A stretch of 32,911 nucleotides of DNA from Gonapodya prolifera JEL478 (Eukaryota > Monoblepharomycota > Monoblepharidomycetes > Monoblepharidales > Gonapodyaceae): contig KQ965869.1 of assembly GCA_001574975.1 (NCBI GenBank), forward strand, positions 71,926-104,836, written 5' to 3'. The notes under the pieces were generated by a model. That model was given only the letters and a program-made list of their open reading frames with translations. It did no database searches and had not been told where the DNA came from. The translations under genes and the position numbers were made by a program. Within the stretch, counting starts at the first letter, position 1, and every line of letters begins with the position of its first letter. Positions 18,216 through 28,422 of the stretch are shown here, one piece after another.

Positions 18216-21200
18216 TCAACTGCGAGCAGGACCTCCGGGTATTTTCGATTCCCATCGACTCGCGAGGCTACCGACGTTCTTGCCCCTCCCTCTACTCGGA
18301 ACGCGACCAGGAAGCCCATTGATCAGTTCTCCAGAAGCACCACCAACAATATAGCCCATATCGACAGACACAGTCTCCTGGTTTTGACTCGATCGGCGCT
18401 CTCTCCTTTTCGCTGCTTGAGAGGTGGTCGTCGGGGGTCCGGTCGGGGGAGTTGGACAATTAAAAATCGTATTCAGGGAAGCGACGGGTGAGTCCGCCAA
18501 ACTTCCAGTCGGAGACTCGGCAATGGGAGATGCCACGGAGCTTTGCAGGGCAGGCCATCGAATCGGAGCCACGCTTGGTGGTCGTGATCCTACCGAATCC
18601 AAGTATCCCCCGGACGTCCTTCCAACCGCGTGTCGCAAAGGAGGACGAGCGACGGGTGGAGGTAAGGAAGGTGGTCGGGGTGAATCCGTCCTAGTTGGCG
18701 GCGCCAGCTTGGGATACGGTAAACGCCCAGCCACGAATCCTCCGCCAGTTGATGCGCGCCTATCGTTGGCCGTTTGGCTTAATTCTTCTGAAGTCTCCTC
18801 CTGGATATCAATATCGGGACTTCCCCGCACCCCTGCTGTACTGGCGCCTGGCATTGGCGTTCCCGTACCAGACTTCCTTCGTCGATCACTGCCAGCACCT
18901 GCGTGTGCGCTCGTACTTCGCATGCGCGACAGTTGATTCCACTGACCCGGCCCCGATGCTGTCGAGGAGGCCGAGCGGGCACGATAAGATATTTGAGGTG
19001 TAGGTGAAGGTGCGGAAATTCGTCCTGCACCGCTGGGAAGCTGGCGCGGGATCGGAAGCGGCGATGTTGATGGAGAGATTCCAGAAGCGGGAGACCCCGA
19101 TATTGGAGAGTTCGCTCGCACGTTTTGCTCCACGTCCGACACTCTCTCACGAACGGAGCGCGGCGGTGTTGGTGGTGTTGTGGCTGGAGAGTCCGCTTTC
19201 CCTTGCGCGGTCGTCGAAGACGGCGTGGTTGATCCGTCAGTCACGGCACTCTCCCGTCGTGGAGATGGCGGAGACTGTCTGGCGCGGGGTATCTTTGAAA
19301 TTTGGGATGGTGACGGAGGCTTTCCGCTGCCGCTTGCTCCTTGAGTGGTTGCGGAGGGAGGAAGTTGCCGAGGAGGAGGGGTGACATGGAAAGGTGACCG
19401 AGTTGCGGGTAGAACAGGTGCAGTGACAGTTCGTGGCGAGGTAGGCGCCGGTGCAGCTTTCGGCTCCGACGTGATTATTGCGCGCGGTGGAGGAGTCGGC
19501 TTCTCCGTTGGGTGTTGTCCCACCATACCCTTGTCCACAGTGGCAGTAACGTCCGCGTTCGCGTCTAACCCTTCTGAAGTCATACGAGGAATGGAAAAAA
19601 GATCGCTTCGCTTCTCGTTAACATGCGTACGATCGCGAGTATGAGAAACGTTCCCGACAGCGCTGGTGATTTCTTCAGTACCAGACGCTACCTTTGCGTC
19701 GGTTCTCACTAACGATGTATCAAGAATCCGAGGAGCAGGAATTGGCGTTAAGGCGGGGGCAGAAGCTACAGGGACACGAGGTGTTTCCGCTGGCGTAACG
19801 GGAGACATTTTGGCAGTACTGGAGACAGCTGTCTCGCTCTTTGTCGGGGTCGATGGCCGAGGAGCCGGTAACTCCAATTCCACACTGAGGGTCGCGGTAG
19901 AAGTTCCTGTGGAATGTGGAACGCCGAATTCTTCGGGCGGAGCCACGACTTGAGCTGGGGTGGTCGGGCTTGTAGAGCGTGTCGAAGCGGACAGTTCCCC
20001 CTTTTCATCTCCCCCCGCTTCCACGATTTGGTTTCCTACTTTTTTACATTTCCGCATCGCTGATCTCCGCGGAACAGCGTTGCTTGGGAGAGGTTGTCGA
20101 CGAGGATTATCGACGTCACCTTCTCCAGCGTCATTGCTCGAAGGTACTCCTGGTGACGCGGAGCTGGATTCGACCGTGGAAGGAGAAGTAGCATCCGGTG
20201 AGCTGGCTTCGTCAGGCCTCCGTTCCGACTCATCTACGGATTCAACCGGATTGCTGTAAGGGTCGGTGGGCTCGTACTCAGCCACAAGTTCTTCAAATGA
20301 AATAGGATTACGTTTGAAAAGTCGAGCTCGAGCAGCATAATGACTCACCTCGCCACACATCCCCTGCAGAACCTTCCGCAATATCCCCAATCGTTTCGCC
20401 CTCCCATGTCCGTGCCCACAGATCCGCTCTCGCCTCTTCCACCAAGCTTCCATCCCTTCCCCAGCTTGCCACCTCCCGAACAATTTCCGACCATCCTTCA
20501 GCTGCACCACAATGCAAGGCCGTCCAGCCTTCGACGTCCCGCGCGTTCAGGTCTGGCCGTGCAGCGAGGAGAGCGTGGAGGGCGGGCAGGTTTCGAGAAG
20601 TGCAGGCAAGGTGGAGTGGCGTGAATGATTTCCCGGGCGTTCGGGAAGAAGTTGCCGCAGAGGGAGAAGAGAATAAGGATGATGAAAGGATTGACGAGAC
20701 AGTTGGGCAGACAGATTCGGCAGGACAAGGCGGATCACAACTGTCCGGCTGCCCGCAGAGATGTAAAAGTAAAGAGGTGGGTAGGAAGCGTACTCTGTTG
20801 GATGTATGAGCTCTCGATGTTTCACTTTCGTTTGCGCTTTCAGTCGCGGGTTTCGTTGATTTGATGGAACCCTCTGCAAGTGCTTCATTATCTTGGACTC
20901 TATCTGTTGGCGATTTCGAAGCAGTCGTCAACGACGACACCTGTTCCTCGGTCGATGTATGTTGGGAGGAGATGGATGTGGCGATTCCGACCGGACTGCG
21001 TTGTTGTGGTGCGGTCGACGAAATTGGGTTCGATGGTGAATCCGAGCTGAACGTTAGAGGAGGAGGAGGACTTGAGGGATCTGATAAAATTATCGTGTCC
21101 AGTTCGTCCATGTAACGGTTTGTTGAAATTAACCGCCATCATCTTGTACTCACTCTCGAGAACCACCTCAGCTGCTGCGTCACGAGTCATGAACGCCATT

Positions 21201-22072
21201 CTCGTCTCTCCATCAGCAGCGCAATCAACCGCCCTATACCCCTGTCCATTCTTCTTCCCCACGTTCGCTCCACACTCAATCAATACCTCCACCAATCGAG
21301 ACATGCCATAGTAGGACGCCAGATGAAGTGTGGAGTTTCCGTCTCCCCAAACACGGCCAACGAATTCACCGAGCACTTTCCGAGATCGAAGTTCCTGAGA
21401 CGCCCGGCGGACGTATCGGAGAAGCACGATAGCGGTGTCCTCTTCGCCTTGCATACACGCAATGTGAAGTGCGTTAAGATGAGATACTGATGGTCCCAGC
21501 AGTGTTGAAGCGAGGGTATCGGAAGGATCGTGAGTGTAGCGAGGGGTAGCGGTTGATGGGGAATCGGGGAGTGGTTGAGGCAAGTTCGCATATGTTGTTG
21601 TCAGAAGAACCTGAAGGACCAGAGTATGGGAAGGCGCTCGAGAGAGCAGCGAGGATAGGACATCCGGGTCTCCCGCGTCGACTGCGGAGAAGAGAGCGCG
21701 AGCAAGATTCCCGGGGTTCGCCAGGTCTTCCAAGTCGGCATCTTCATCATCCGAACCAGGTGGTTCGGCACTACGTAACGGAAGCGTCGCTGCCTCGAGT
21801 GAGTCCGAGTCTGCCGACGACCGCGAGAGATCCCGGAAGTGAAACGAGGGTGTCGGAAACGCAGACAGTGGGGGTGTCGCGTTACGAGATCCTGTGGAGA
21901 CCCCAGGAAGGGGTGGCAGCAGTGTTCGATCATCTATATCGCCTTCATCGTCCCGAACCTGGCCTTGATAATCTTCGACACCGCCTCCTCCCCGGAGCGC
22001 CTCCGTTGTCGCGTTCCAGGGTGTTGAAACCGCGGAGCCTGTCTGCTTCGCTTCATTCGCAACAGCCGTCAT
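18216..22072 (-). CDS. Large ankyrin-repeat protein with disordered C-terminus
   Basis: Exons 22072-21154, 21080-20349 and 20290-18216 join in frame to 1241 aa. Introns are 73 nt (GTGAGT...atcag) and 58 nt (GTGAGT...tgaag); the second acceptor was chosen because it keeps frame and has a pyrimidine-rich stretch. Two ankyrin clusters are visible: residues ~198-285 (LNALHIACMQGEEDTAIVLL; NSTLHLASYYGMSRLVEVLI) and ~458-515 (SFTPLHLACTSRNLPALHAL; GWTALHCGAAEGWSEIV), separated by a Ser/Pro-rich linker. From ~residue 560 the protein is Pro/Ser/Thr-rich and probably disordered, with many SP/TP sites, ending in SLASRWESKIPGGPARS. Ankyrin repeats bind partner proteins; the linker and tail may be phosphorylated. 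No catalytic domain was seen and the partner is unknown. Confidence 0.82.
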
Positions 22073-22410
22073 CCCGCCAGCAAATAACGTGTATCGGGTT
22101 CTCTAGGTTAATGTACGAGATACCAGCGGACTTTGGCGCTGCCGAAGCAAGTGATTGATGTTCCCGGTGTCGATTGTGGGTTGCGCAGGACGTGACAGTT
22201 GGGCCCCGTACGAGCGCTGAATATCGGAAGAATCAGCTTGCGCGGAATCAGCACTCCATCACCATCCCTGTGCGATCTTCGAGGGTTTGAGTGACCAGGA
22301 ATTGCGCACAAAATTTGTGGCACAAAGTGAAGGAGGGAGGCTTCGACCCGTCCACTCAACTCTTTCGCACACATCCCAGATTAAAATAACAACAATGTAG
22401 CATCTATAGT
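22073..22410. other. Intergenic, no gene seen
   Basis: Promoter side of the ankyrin gene and 3' flank of the nitroreductase. Frames are short and without motifs. Confidence 0.4.
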
Positions 22411-23269
22411 TCATAATTTACTCTTTGCCCCGTCTTTCCTCGCTTCGCCATCATCAAACCCAATAAACGTCGCACACTCATCCACACCCTTCCGCTTCGA
22501 CACTACCGCATTCGCCGGGAAGATTTCGTCGGGCCAGCCCATGGCGACACAAATCATCACGACCTGGTCTTGAGGGATCTTGGCGAATTCGCGGACGACG
22601 GGAGTCTGCATGATTCCCTGGGAGTTGATGACGCAGCCGAGCCCGCGCGACCAGGCGGCGTTCACGAGCGCGTTCACGACGGCACCACAGTCGAATGGGC
22701 CGATGTCGCCGCCGAGAATCGTGCGGTCGTATGTGACGACAATCTGGTGGCATGAAGGTTTTCAAAAGCGATGACACGAGGTCGCCAGGTTGGGGGAGCA
22801 TTGTTGAGCCCTTCTGGAATATTTGGATGAAGAACATAGCATACGGACTCACCGAAACAGGGGCGTCAAACTGTCGGAATCCTCTGAGAACCCAATCCGT
22901 TCGCTTGGCTTTATCGTTCCGGGGAATGTCCATCGCCGCGAACAGCTGCTTAGCAATTTCCACTTGCCTCTCTCGGTGAACGCCTGTATACTCTCCGTGG
23001 TTTCGGGGCTCCCTACTCGGCGGGACACCTGCGAGGTTCCTCCTGGTGTTTTCAGCTCGGATGGCATCGAGCGGGGCACCGGAAACGACGTAGAAGTTCC
23101 ATGGCTGCGTGTTCAGCGACGATGGGGCCCGGAGAGCGATTGACAGCACTTCCTGTACAAGTTCGCGGGGTACCGGTTTACGGAGAAATCCTCGGATCGA
23201 ACGTCGACCGAGAACGACGTCGTCGTAGGATGGGGAGGGTTTGGAGCCAGACACGGATGAAGAGGTCAT
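22411..23269 (-). CDS. Nitroreductase family protein (FMN-dependent)
   Basis: Two exons, 23269-22853 and 22743-22411, with a 109-nt intron (GTGAGT...caccag), give 249 aa. The family transfers electrons from NAD(P)H through FMN to nitroaromatics, quinones or similar acceptors as a homodimer. Typical features: FMN-phosphate binding start GRRSIRGFLRKPVP (~21-34), RAPSSLNTQPWNFYVVSG (~47-64), IVVTYDRTILGG after the junction (~140), the central NALVNAAWSRGLGCVINSQG segment, and QDQVVMICVAMGWPDE..PANA near the end. Length fits the family (about 200-250). The start at 23269 was chosen because it directly precedes the conserved domain; upstream in-frame codons have no ATG. No targeting signal, so probably cytosolic. 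Substrate cannot be read from sequence. Confidence 0.85.
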
Positions 23270-23546
23270 CGATGGAGAAATTGTGGGAAGGAAAGAAAAT
23301 TCTTGGAGATTTCGGAAACCTCTCACTGTCCTGCTTCGCCGCAAGGGGTTTATCCGGCACTTCAGCGGTCGCACCAAGGTTTTTTCGCGCAAAATAATTC
23401 ACAGGAGTCGCAGATCGCTGGATGCTTGCGAGTTATCTGGAGTAGGTCAGCGAGTGGTGGTGTCAATCGCCCACGCCATGTCAAAACACTTCCCATTTCC
23501 AAGCTATTACATAATCGTATCTCCGCCTATCAAATTAGTACACCAT

Positions 23547-24233
23547 TTACAGCTTTCCCGCCTTTTTCAGCTCCTTGCGCGTCGCCACAATCAGTGAGCT
23601 ATACTTGTCGATCGTGACTTGGTCCATGTACTTTTAGTGTGTGGGGGGTCACGTGAGGGGAAAGTTTCGGTCTGATCGAACATAAACTGGTACTCACCTC
23701 GCGGAGTTGCGTGATGCGGGTTGCATCCGAGTTAACGGTGCAGATCACGCAAGCCGGGAGGCGGAGAGTTGGGCCGGAGAGCTGTAGGAGCACAATCCGT
23801 ATTTCAATCTCAACTATCGCCGAATTTGGAACATCGTCGCCACACATCCCCCAACCGCCCCACGACCCGACGTCTCAGCAAAAGCCACTCACCGACTTGG
23901 CCACCAACACATGCTCCTGAATGAATCCCCTCGTGCCATCCTTCCTCTGGAACGTGGACACGACACGGTCGGTATATTCGCGAGATGTTGTCGTTTTGAC
24001 CAAATTGAGGAGGGTGACGATGTTTTCGTCGACGGTTTGGAATATGAGGTCGGTGTTGTGCCTGTCATTTTAGCCCGCGGTGTGAGTGGTTGTGAGCATG
24101 CGAGGGACGGAAGGGGGGGAACGAACCAAATCTTTGCATCCGGCGCATAGCACTCCCTCACGGTCGGAACGTCACCCCGCGCGATGGCGCCAACAAATTT
24201 TTCGGCGAGGGCGAGGATTTGGTCCGAGGACAT
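23547..24233 (-). CDS. SnoaL-like (NTF2-fold) protein
   Basis: Four exons, 24233-24127, 24061-23893, 23781-23698 and 23630-23547, give 147 aa; all joins keep frame. Intron 1 uses a GTTCGT donor, the others GTGAGT. The N-terminus (ILALAEKFVGAIARGDVPTV, then RECYAPDAKIWH) is the hallmark of SnoaL-like proteins, which form a cone-shaped NTF2 fold and include small isomerases, cyclases and many uncharacterised proteins. The middle contains TVDENIVTLLNLVKTTTS and GFIQEHVLVAKS; the end has PACVICTVN and YMDQVTIDKY. A broken second copy lies at 26559-27275 with the same exon layout, which supports the gene model. No signal peptide. The specific reaction cannot be inferred. Confidence 0.85.
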
Positions 24234-24371
24234 GAATTGAGTGGATTGGTGCTCGGCTGGATGCGAGCCGATACAAAGTATGTGGCGTGCGGGGTGGACC
24301 GGACGTACCGCAGTAACTATGAACAAGTGGAGAAAGTCGAAGTGGGGCGGGAGTTGAGCGTTGCTGGGACG
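24234..24371. promoter_or_regulatory. Divergent promoter region
   Basis: Only 138 bp separate the SnoaL-like start (minus, 24233) from the likely start of the plus-strand gene (24372), so the two share one upstream region and may be co-expressed. No clear TATA box or known binding site was seen. Confidence 0.45.
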
Positions 24372-25208
24372 ATGGCGGAGTCGAGACATGTGGTGCAGCA
24401 AGGTGAGTCTCTGCGATGACGTTCTCTCACTGAATGCGCATTCATCCTCCGCAACGCCGTCCTCATCCTCCCCCGCCTGCACCACGCGCGGGACGATAAA
24501 TGGTCCTGGCTCGTCGGCAGCCAACCCCCACCCACACACTCCCTTCAACAGCCCCCGCTCCGGGTCACAACCACCCTGGACCCCTCCGCATCCACCCGCG
24601 TGACATATGACAACCGGTTCGTCCTCACGCTCCGACGCCCGGACAACGTTCCCTCTACGTACACGTTCCATGGCGTCGACCCGCGCTCCATCGCCCTCGT
24701 CGTGCGGCCGTTCACGGGTGAAGACTACCGCCGCCTGCTAGCCCGATGCCGCCTTGCCGCCGGCTGGGATGACAAGATCCGCACGTCCATCGCGGCGGAG
24801 TTCGAGGACGCGGACGAGAAAACTCCACGGGAGGCGGCGGAGCGTGGGCTGCGGTTATACACCAATGCCCGAGACGCTCTCGCCCCAGACGGCCGGCTGT
24901 ACGGGTCCGCCCTATTCACCTTCGCCCGAACGGTCCCCGTACAGCTGCGAGAAAGTACACCCTGCCAGGCCATCGTGCAAGACAACGGGGACGAGCGGTA
25001 CGTCGTGGCGGTGCCCAGTTTGGGGATCGAGATGGAGAGGGGGTTGTGTAGAGTAGAGGTTGGGTACGTGAAGCAGGGTGTGGTCGAGCGGTATGGCGAT
25101 GAGAGGAGTGGGGTGTGGGCACGTGCAGCGAGGGAGTGCGGGGTGGCCGAAGGGAAAGGTGGCAGGGGTGGGGGGCGGGAGGAAGGGGGAAGGAACATTG
25201 AAGAGTGA
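24372..25208 (+). CDS. Hypothetical protein, unrecognised, gene model unresolved
   Basis: The body is a clear long frame (24600-25208; RRPDNVPSTYTFHGVDPRSI, RPFTGEDYRRLLARCRLAAG, FARTVPVQLRESTPCQAIVQ), open upstream to about 24420 with protein-like sequence (FILRNAVLILPRLHHARDDK, WSWLVGS). It has no ATG of its own. The nearest start in the same frame is at 24372 (MAESRHVVQQG), but a TGA at about 24418 lies between. A GTGAGT donor follows codon 10, yet the only AG sites downstream (~24510 and ~24549) do not restore frame in one step. Either a further intron, an unusual splice, a base error or a disabling mutation is involved. The C-terminus is Gly/Glu-rich. No family recognised. Confidence 0.5.
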
Positions 25209-25549
25209 AAAGGCGGTTGGGTACACTCAGGATCGGACACTGTACGGCGATATTTAGATTTGTACATCACCGTATCGCGCTGGCAAAACAGAACCCTTGT
25301 TTAACTTTTAATCTACGCTGTGTACGTGGTTGGACTTGGGGAATATTTGGACTGACGTCTGGCATCGACAGTTTCCACGAACCATTTGGATTTGAAGTTT
25401 TCCCAACATCCCCTGTATTATGAGGCATGACAATGGGGGAAGCAAAATGAGACGACTACGAGGTAGACTGTGGAGACAATGATGTGTGGAAGTTTCATCG
25501 AAAAGGCGGCAGCGTTTTGGTTATACCTGCTCTTGTCCTGCGATATCCC
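25209..25549. other. Intergenic, no gene seen
   Basis: 3' flank of the preceding gene. A 72-codon frame crosses it without recognisable features. Nothing further supported. Confidence 0.35.
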
Positions 25550-25849
25550 ACCGAAATCCAAATATTTGGACAGGCATGTGATGGGAATCTGTGAACACAA
25601 AATGCCCCGTGTTTTCGTCCGACCACGTTACTTCTCAGGAATACAGGAATTGCTTTTCAGGCATTCTTCTCCGGAACACTGAGATAGTTCATCCCGGCAT
25701 TCACCATTCGCGTAATTGTGTATGAATGGCGGAAGCAAAACAACTGCTAAAATGGAGCGAGAATAAGGGAACGAGAATGGCACTAGCAACGTTGGGATAT
25801 ATATGCTAGGCTGCTCGCAAACCAAGACTTCACTATGCCCTGTGCAAAC

Positions 25850-25857
25850 TGACGTCA
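25850..25857. promoter_or_regulatory. TGACGTCA (CRE-type) site
   Basis: Perfect 8-bp palindrome of the type bound by ATF/CREB bZIP factors. It lies in the left duplicated segment; the matching position in the right copy is TGATGTCA. Binding is inferred. Confidence 0.35.
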
Positions 25858-26246
25858 CCGTCTCCTCGGAAGTGCAGACATTAGGTAGGGCCAAAACAAT
25901 GGAAGACTAGTGTTAGCTACCTTTATATGGTAGCTTATCTGATAGGTTGGTGGAGGGGTGCTCAGCGAGGTGCAATTGAGTGACATCCCAGACTTATATA
26001 TTCAAGTGTACTGCAATCGTGATCTACTTTGCAGATTTTGACGTGCTCAAAGCCACATATTTGAGCATTCCTAATGTCCGTCGGTGTACAATACAAGGCA
26101 CGTAAGTGCACTCGACAAAAAAGCGGGACCGTGGACCGTCCACGTGTGTACTCAGGAACAGCTCAACGTCAAGTCCGATACTTTATACCCGTCAGCTCAA
26201 AGCACATATCAACGCAAAGAAAGTGACGAGATGGAAACATCTTGAG

Positions 26247-26254
26247 TGACGTCA
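26247..26254. promoter_or_regulatory. TGACGTCA (CRE-type) site, conserved between duplicates
   Basis: Perfect palindrome followed by ACTCAGTA; the same arrangement is found at 30614-30621 in the other copy. Retention within diverged flanks makes function more plausible. Confidence 0.4.
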
Positions 26255-26340
26255 ACTCAGTACGTGGGGAGACTGATCACGTTGGACCTCGTTCTCCTGC
26301 CACCTGCGGTGACCAGCATTCACTCATTGTTTATCAAGTC

Positions 26341-26558
26341 GGTCAAAGATGTTGGGTGACTGGACTTGTCAGCAACTCAGTGCATGGCACTGGCTAAAGT
26401 GAACTTCAAATAGGCTCAAAAGATATGCAGAGCGTTGAAAGTCCACTTTCGCAAGCAATACCACTGCAACTTTGCTAATTTCATCCAATGCAAAGGTATG
26501 CCAACCAAGGCGTAGATATTGTTTGGAAAATTATAACATGCCTATAAACTATCGCAAT
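26341..26558. other. Short spacer, no gene seen
   Basis: AT-rich stretch between the duplicated segment and the 3' end of the SnoaL pseudogene. No gene was seen. Part of it still resembles 30700-30760 weakly. Confidence 0.35.
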
Positions 26559-27275
26559 TCAAAACATTGGCTTCTCCGCAATGTCGGTCTTCTCCTTCCC
26601 CACCCTCCAACGCACCGCCGCAGCCTGGGCAAGGTACTTGTCGACGGTAGTTTGGTCCATGTACTGTGGGGTCGGTGATGAGTTTCGTGGTAGTGTATCG
26701 GCGTGACACAGTGAATCTACCACGGACAAGATTCACCTCGCGGAGCTCAGTGACACGAGAGCCATCGGCGTTCAGCGTGCATATCACACATGTGGGGAGG
26801 TGGAGAGTGGGGCCTGCGAGCTGAGAGGAAGATGCCACGTCAGATGGCGGCGAACTGAAGTTCACCCCGAGGCCAGTGACGGTCACCCTTTTTGGGGACT
26901 CGGTATTCCCCGCTCGAGTAGAAGCTAAAACCCACCGACTTTGAAAAGATCACATGCTCATAAATGAATACTCTTTTGCACCGGGCCCTTGGAAGATTGT
27001 CACGACGCGGTCAGTGTATGTGAGTGAGGACGTCGTTCTGAGCATCGCCTGAAACGTCGCGATTTGCTCGTCTACTGTTTGGTATATAGGGCTGTGTTGT
27101 GCCTGTCATTAATTTCGTCGTTGAAGTAAATGTGGGTCCGCGTCAACGAATGGTCGCAAACAACGAACCAAATCTTTGCATCTGGTGCGTAGCACTCCCT
27201 CATTGTGGGAATGTCCCCACGTTCGATTGCAGTCACCAAACGGGACGCAAGTGCGAGAATCGAGTCGGTCGACAT
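26559..27275 (-). pseudogene. SnoaL-like pseudogene (second copy)
   Basis: Paralogue of the gene at 23547-24233 with the same exon order and the same GTTCGT donor after CYAPDAKIW. Exon 1 (ATG 27275; ILALASRLVTAIERGDIPTM, RECYAPDAKIW) is intact. Exon 2 has two single-base deletions relative to the intact copy: one before IYQTVDEQIATF (about 27078), which brings a stop after HNTALYTKQ, and one before FIYEHVIFSKS (about 26965). Exon 3 (GPTLHLPTCVICTLN, VTELRE) and exon 4 (YMDQTTVDKYLAQAAAVRW ... ending near 26559) are open. The break is confined to exon 2, so decay is recent, or these are sequence errors. Confidence 0.75.
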
Positions 27276-27569
27276 GGATTGTGAGCGCGGGGAAACATCT
27301 ACCCTTGTTTGAATTGAGGTTGTACATGATTGGGATGACCAGTTTACGGAAAAACCTTTCCATAACACGGAATTGTGTATATTTTACACCTGTCCCAACT
27401 TGCTAAAGGCCTTTTCTTACATGCATAGCGCGGGGTTATACAATTAATTTTCCGGGTATAAAAAAAAGGATAACTACTAATTACTCTCTCTATGCCTCTA
27501 ACGTGGTTATTGTTGGGTGTCCGGCAGAATTTCGACACTTGCTGTGGTTGCGTCAACTCACTTCCGGCA
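27276..27569. promoter_or_regulatory. Divergent upstream region with TATA box
   Basis: Lies between the SnoaL pseudogene start and the membrane-protein gene. TATAAAA at 27457-27463 is 107 bp upstream of the ATG at 27570 and followed by a pyrimidine-rich leader (ACTCTCTCTATGCC). No other site recognised. Confidence 0.45.
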
Positions 27570-28422
27570 ATGGCCACGAAACGCATTCCGTTCACTTCTG
27601 GGCCCGATGGTGACACGTTGGACGACGATAACGCTGTGCTGGACGAGGACGGTGCGTGTGGGGAAAGTCTGTGACGGAGCTGAGTCTGCCTTGGAGGGCA
27701 AGCGGTTCAACTCTCGAATCTTCTGGTTTTCTGGGTCGCAGAGCAGGAAGAAATCATTGACACTCTGGCAGAGAGCAACGAAGTCGTTGATGGGACGTTT
27801 CGTGTGAGTAGTGATTGCCCTCCTATGATTCGTTCTTCCCAATATCGTCTTCAATTGGCACTCGATTTCCCCGACGACCCGCGACCCCATCCTCACCCAG
27901 ACTTTCCTTTCCGCCACTCTGCTCCTTCTCGCGGTTCTCTACCTCGTTCGCCTCGTGTCACTCGTCTTCTCGTCGCCTAAACCCCAGGCCGACCCCTCTC
28001 CACCCTCTGGGTCGTCGTTGCCCACAGCCCTCTCCCACCTCGCGTCCGCGACCTCATTGGTTCTAGCGGTACTGTCACTATCTGTGGAGGCGCCGCCGGG
28101 GAGAGAGAAGGGCAAAAACGTCGTCGAGGGTCCACGCTCCAACGTCACAAGGCCTCGTTTGGTCACGCTCCCCTTCGGACTCGCTAGCTTCCATCTCTCC
28201 ACTCCACTCCTCGCCTACCTCCCCTTCCTTCCCTTCATCTCCTCCCTCATCCCCCCGCTCATCGCCCACACCACAAACTCTCCGTCCTCGGACCCGCCCC
28301 TCCCGGCATACATACCTCTCGTCGTTTGTGCGCTGGCAGGATACGCTGCAAGGGAGATGCGTGCGGTGTGGGCGGGCGTGGAAGAATTGGAGGCGAGGAG
28401 GTATAAAGTGAAGGGGGCGTGA
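27570..28422 (+). CDS. Multi-pass membrane protein of unknown function
   Basis: Exons 27570-27651, 27697-27803 and 27901-28422 give 236 aa. Introns are 45 nt (GTGCGT...ttggag) and 97 nt (GTGAGT...cacccag); both keep frame and total length is a multiple of three. The N-terminal ~63 residues are soluble and acidic (LDEDG, VFWVAEQEEIIDTLAESNEV). Then hydrophobic segments follow: TFLSATLLLLAVLYLVRLVS (~64-85), LSHLASATSLVLAVLSLSV (~105-123), a long stretch LVTLPFGLASF...LPFISSLIPPLI (~150-185), and YIPLVVCALAGYAAREMRAV (~200-220), suggesting about four membrane passes. It ends in a basic tail (ARRYKVKGA). A broken copy is at 30812-31653. The family is not recognised. The 45-nt intron is short, and the exon 1-2 join is the weakest part of the model. 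Confidence 0.65.

Larger units (their letters stand above)
25550..26340. repeat. Segmental duplication, left copy (non-coding)
   Basis: Resembles 29815-30700 in the same order and orientation: GTGTGATGG-like start, TTTTCAGGCATTCT..., CATCCCGGCATTC / CATCCCAGTGGTTC, AATTGTGT.., GGCGGAAGCAAAACAA / GGTGGAAGCAAAACAA, AACTGACGTCACC / AACTGATGTCACT, GGGCCAAAACAA / GGGGCAAAAGAA, and TTGACGTCAACTCAGTA followed by TTGGACC..TTC. Copies are clearly diverged. No conserved frame spans the pair, so the duplicated DNA seems non-coding or regulatory here. Each copy sits upstream of a copy of the membrane-protein gene. Confidence 0.6.

Noticed and set aside
22478-22853. Unspliced continuation of the nitroreductase frame
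   Set aside because: Beyond 22853 the frame loses family features, while splicing to 22743 restores them.
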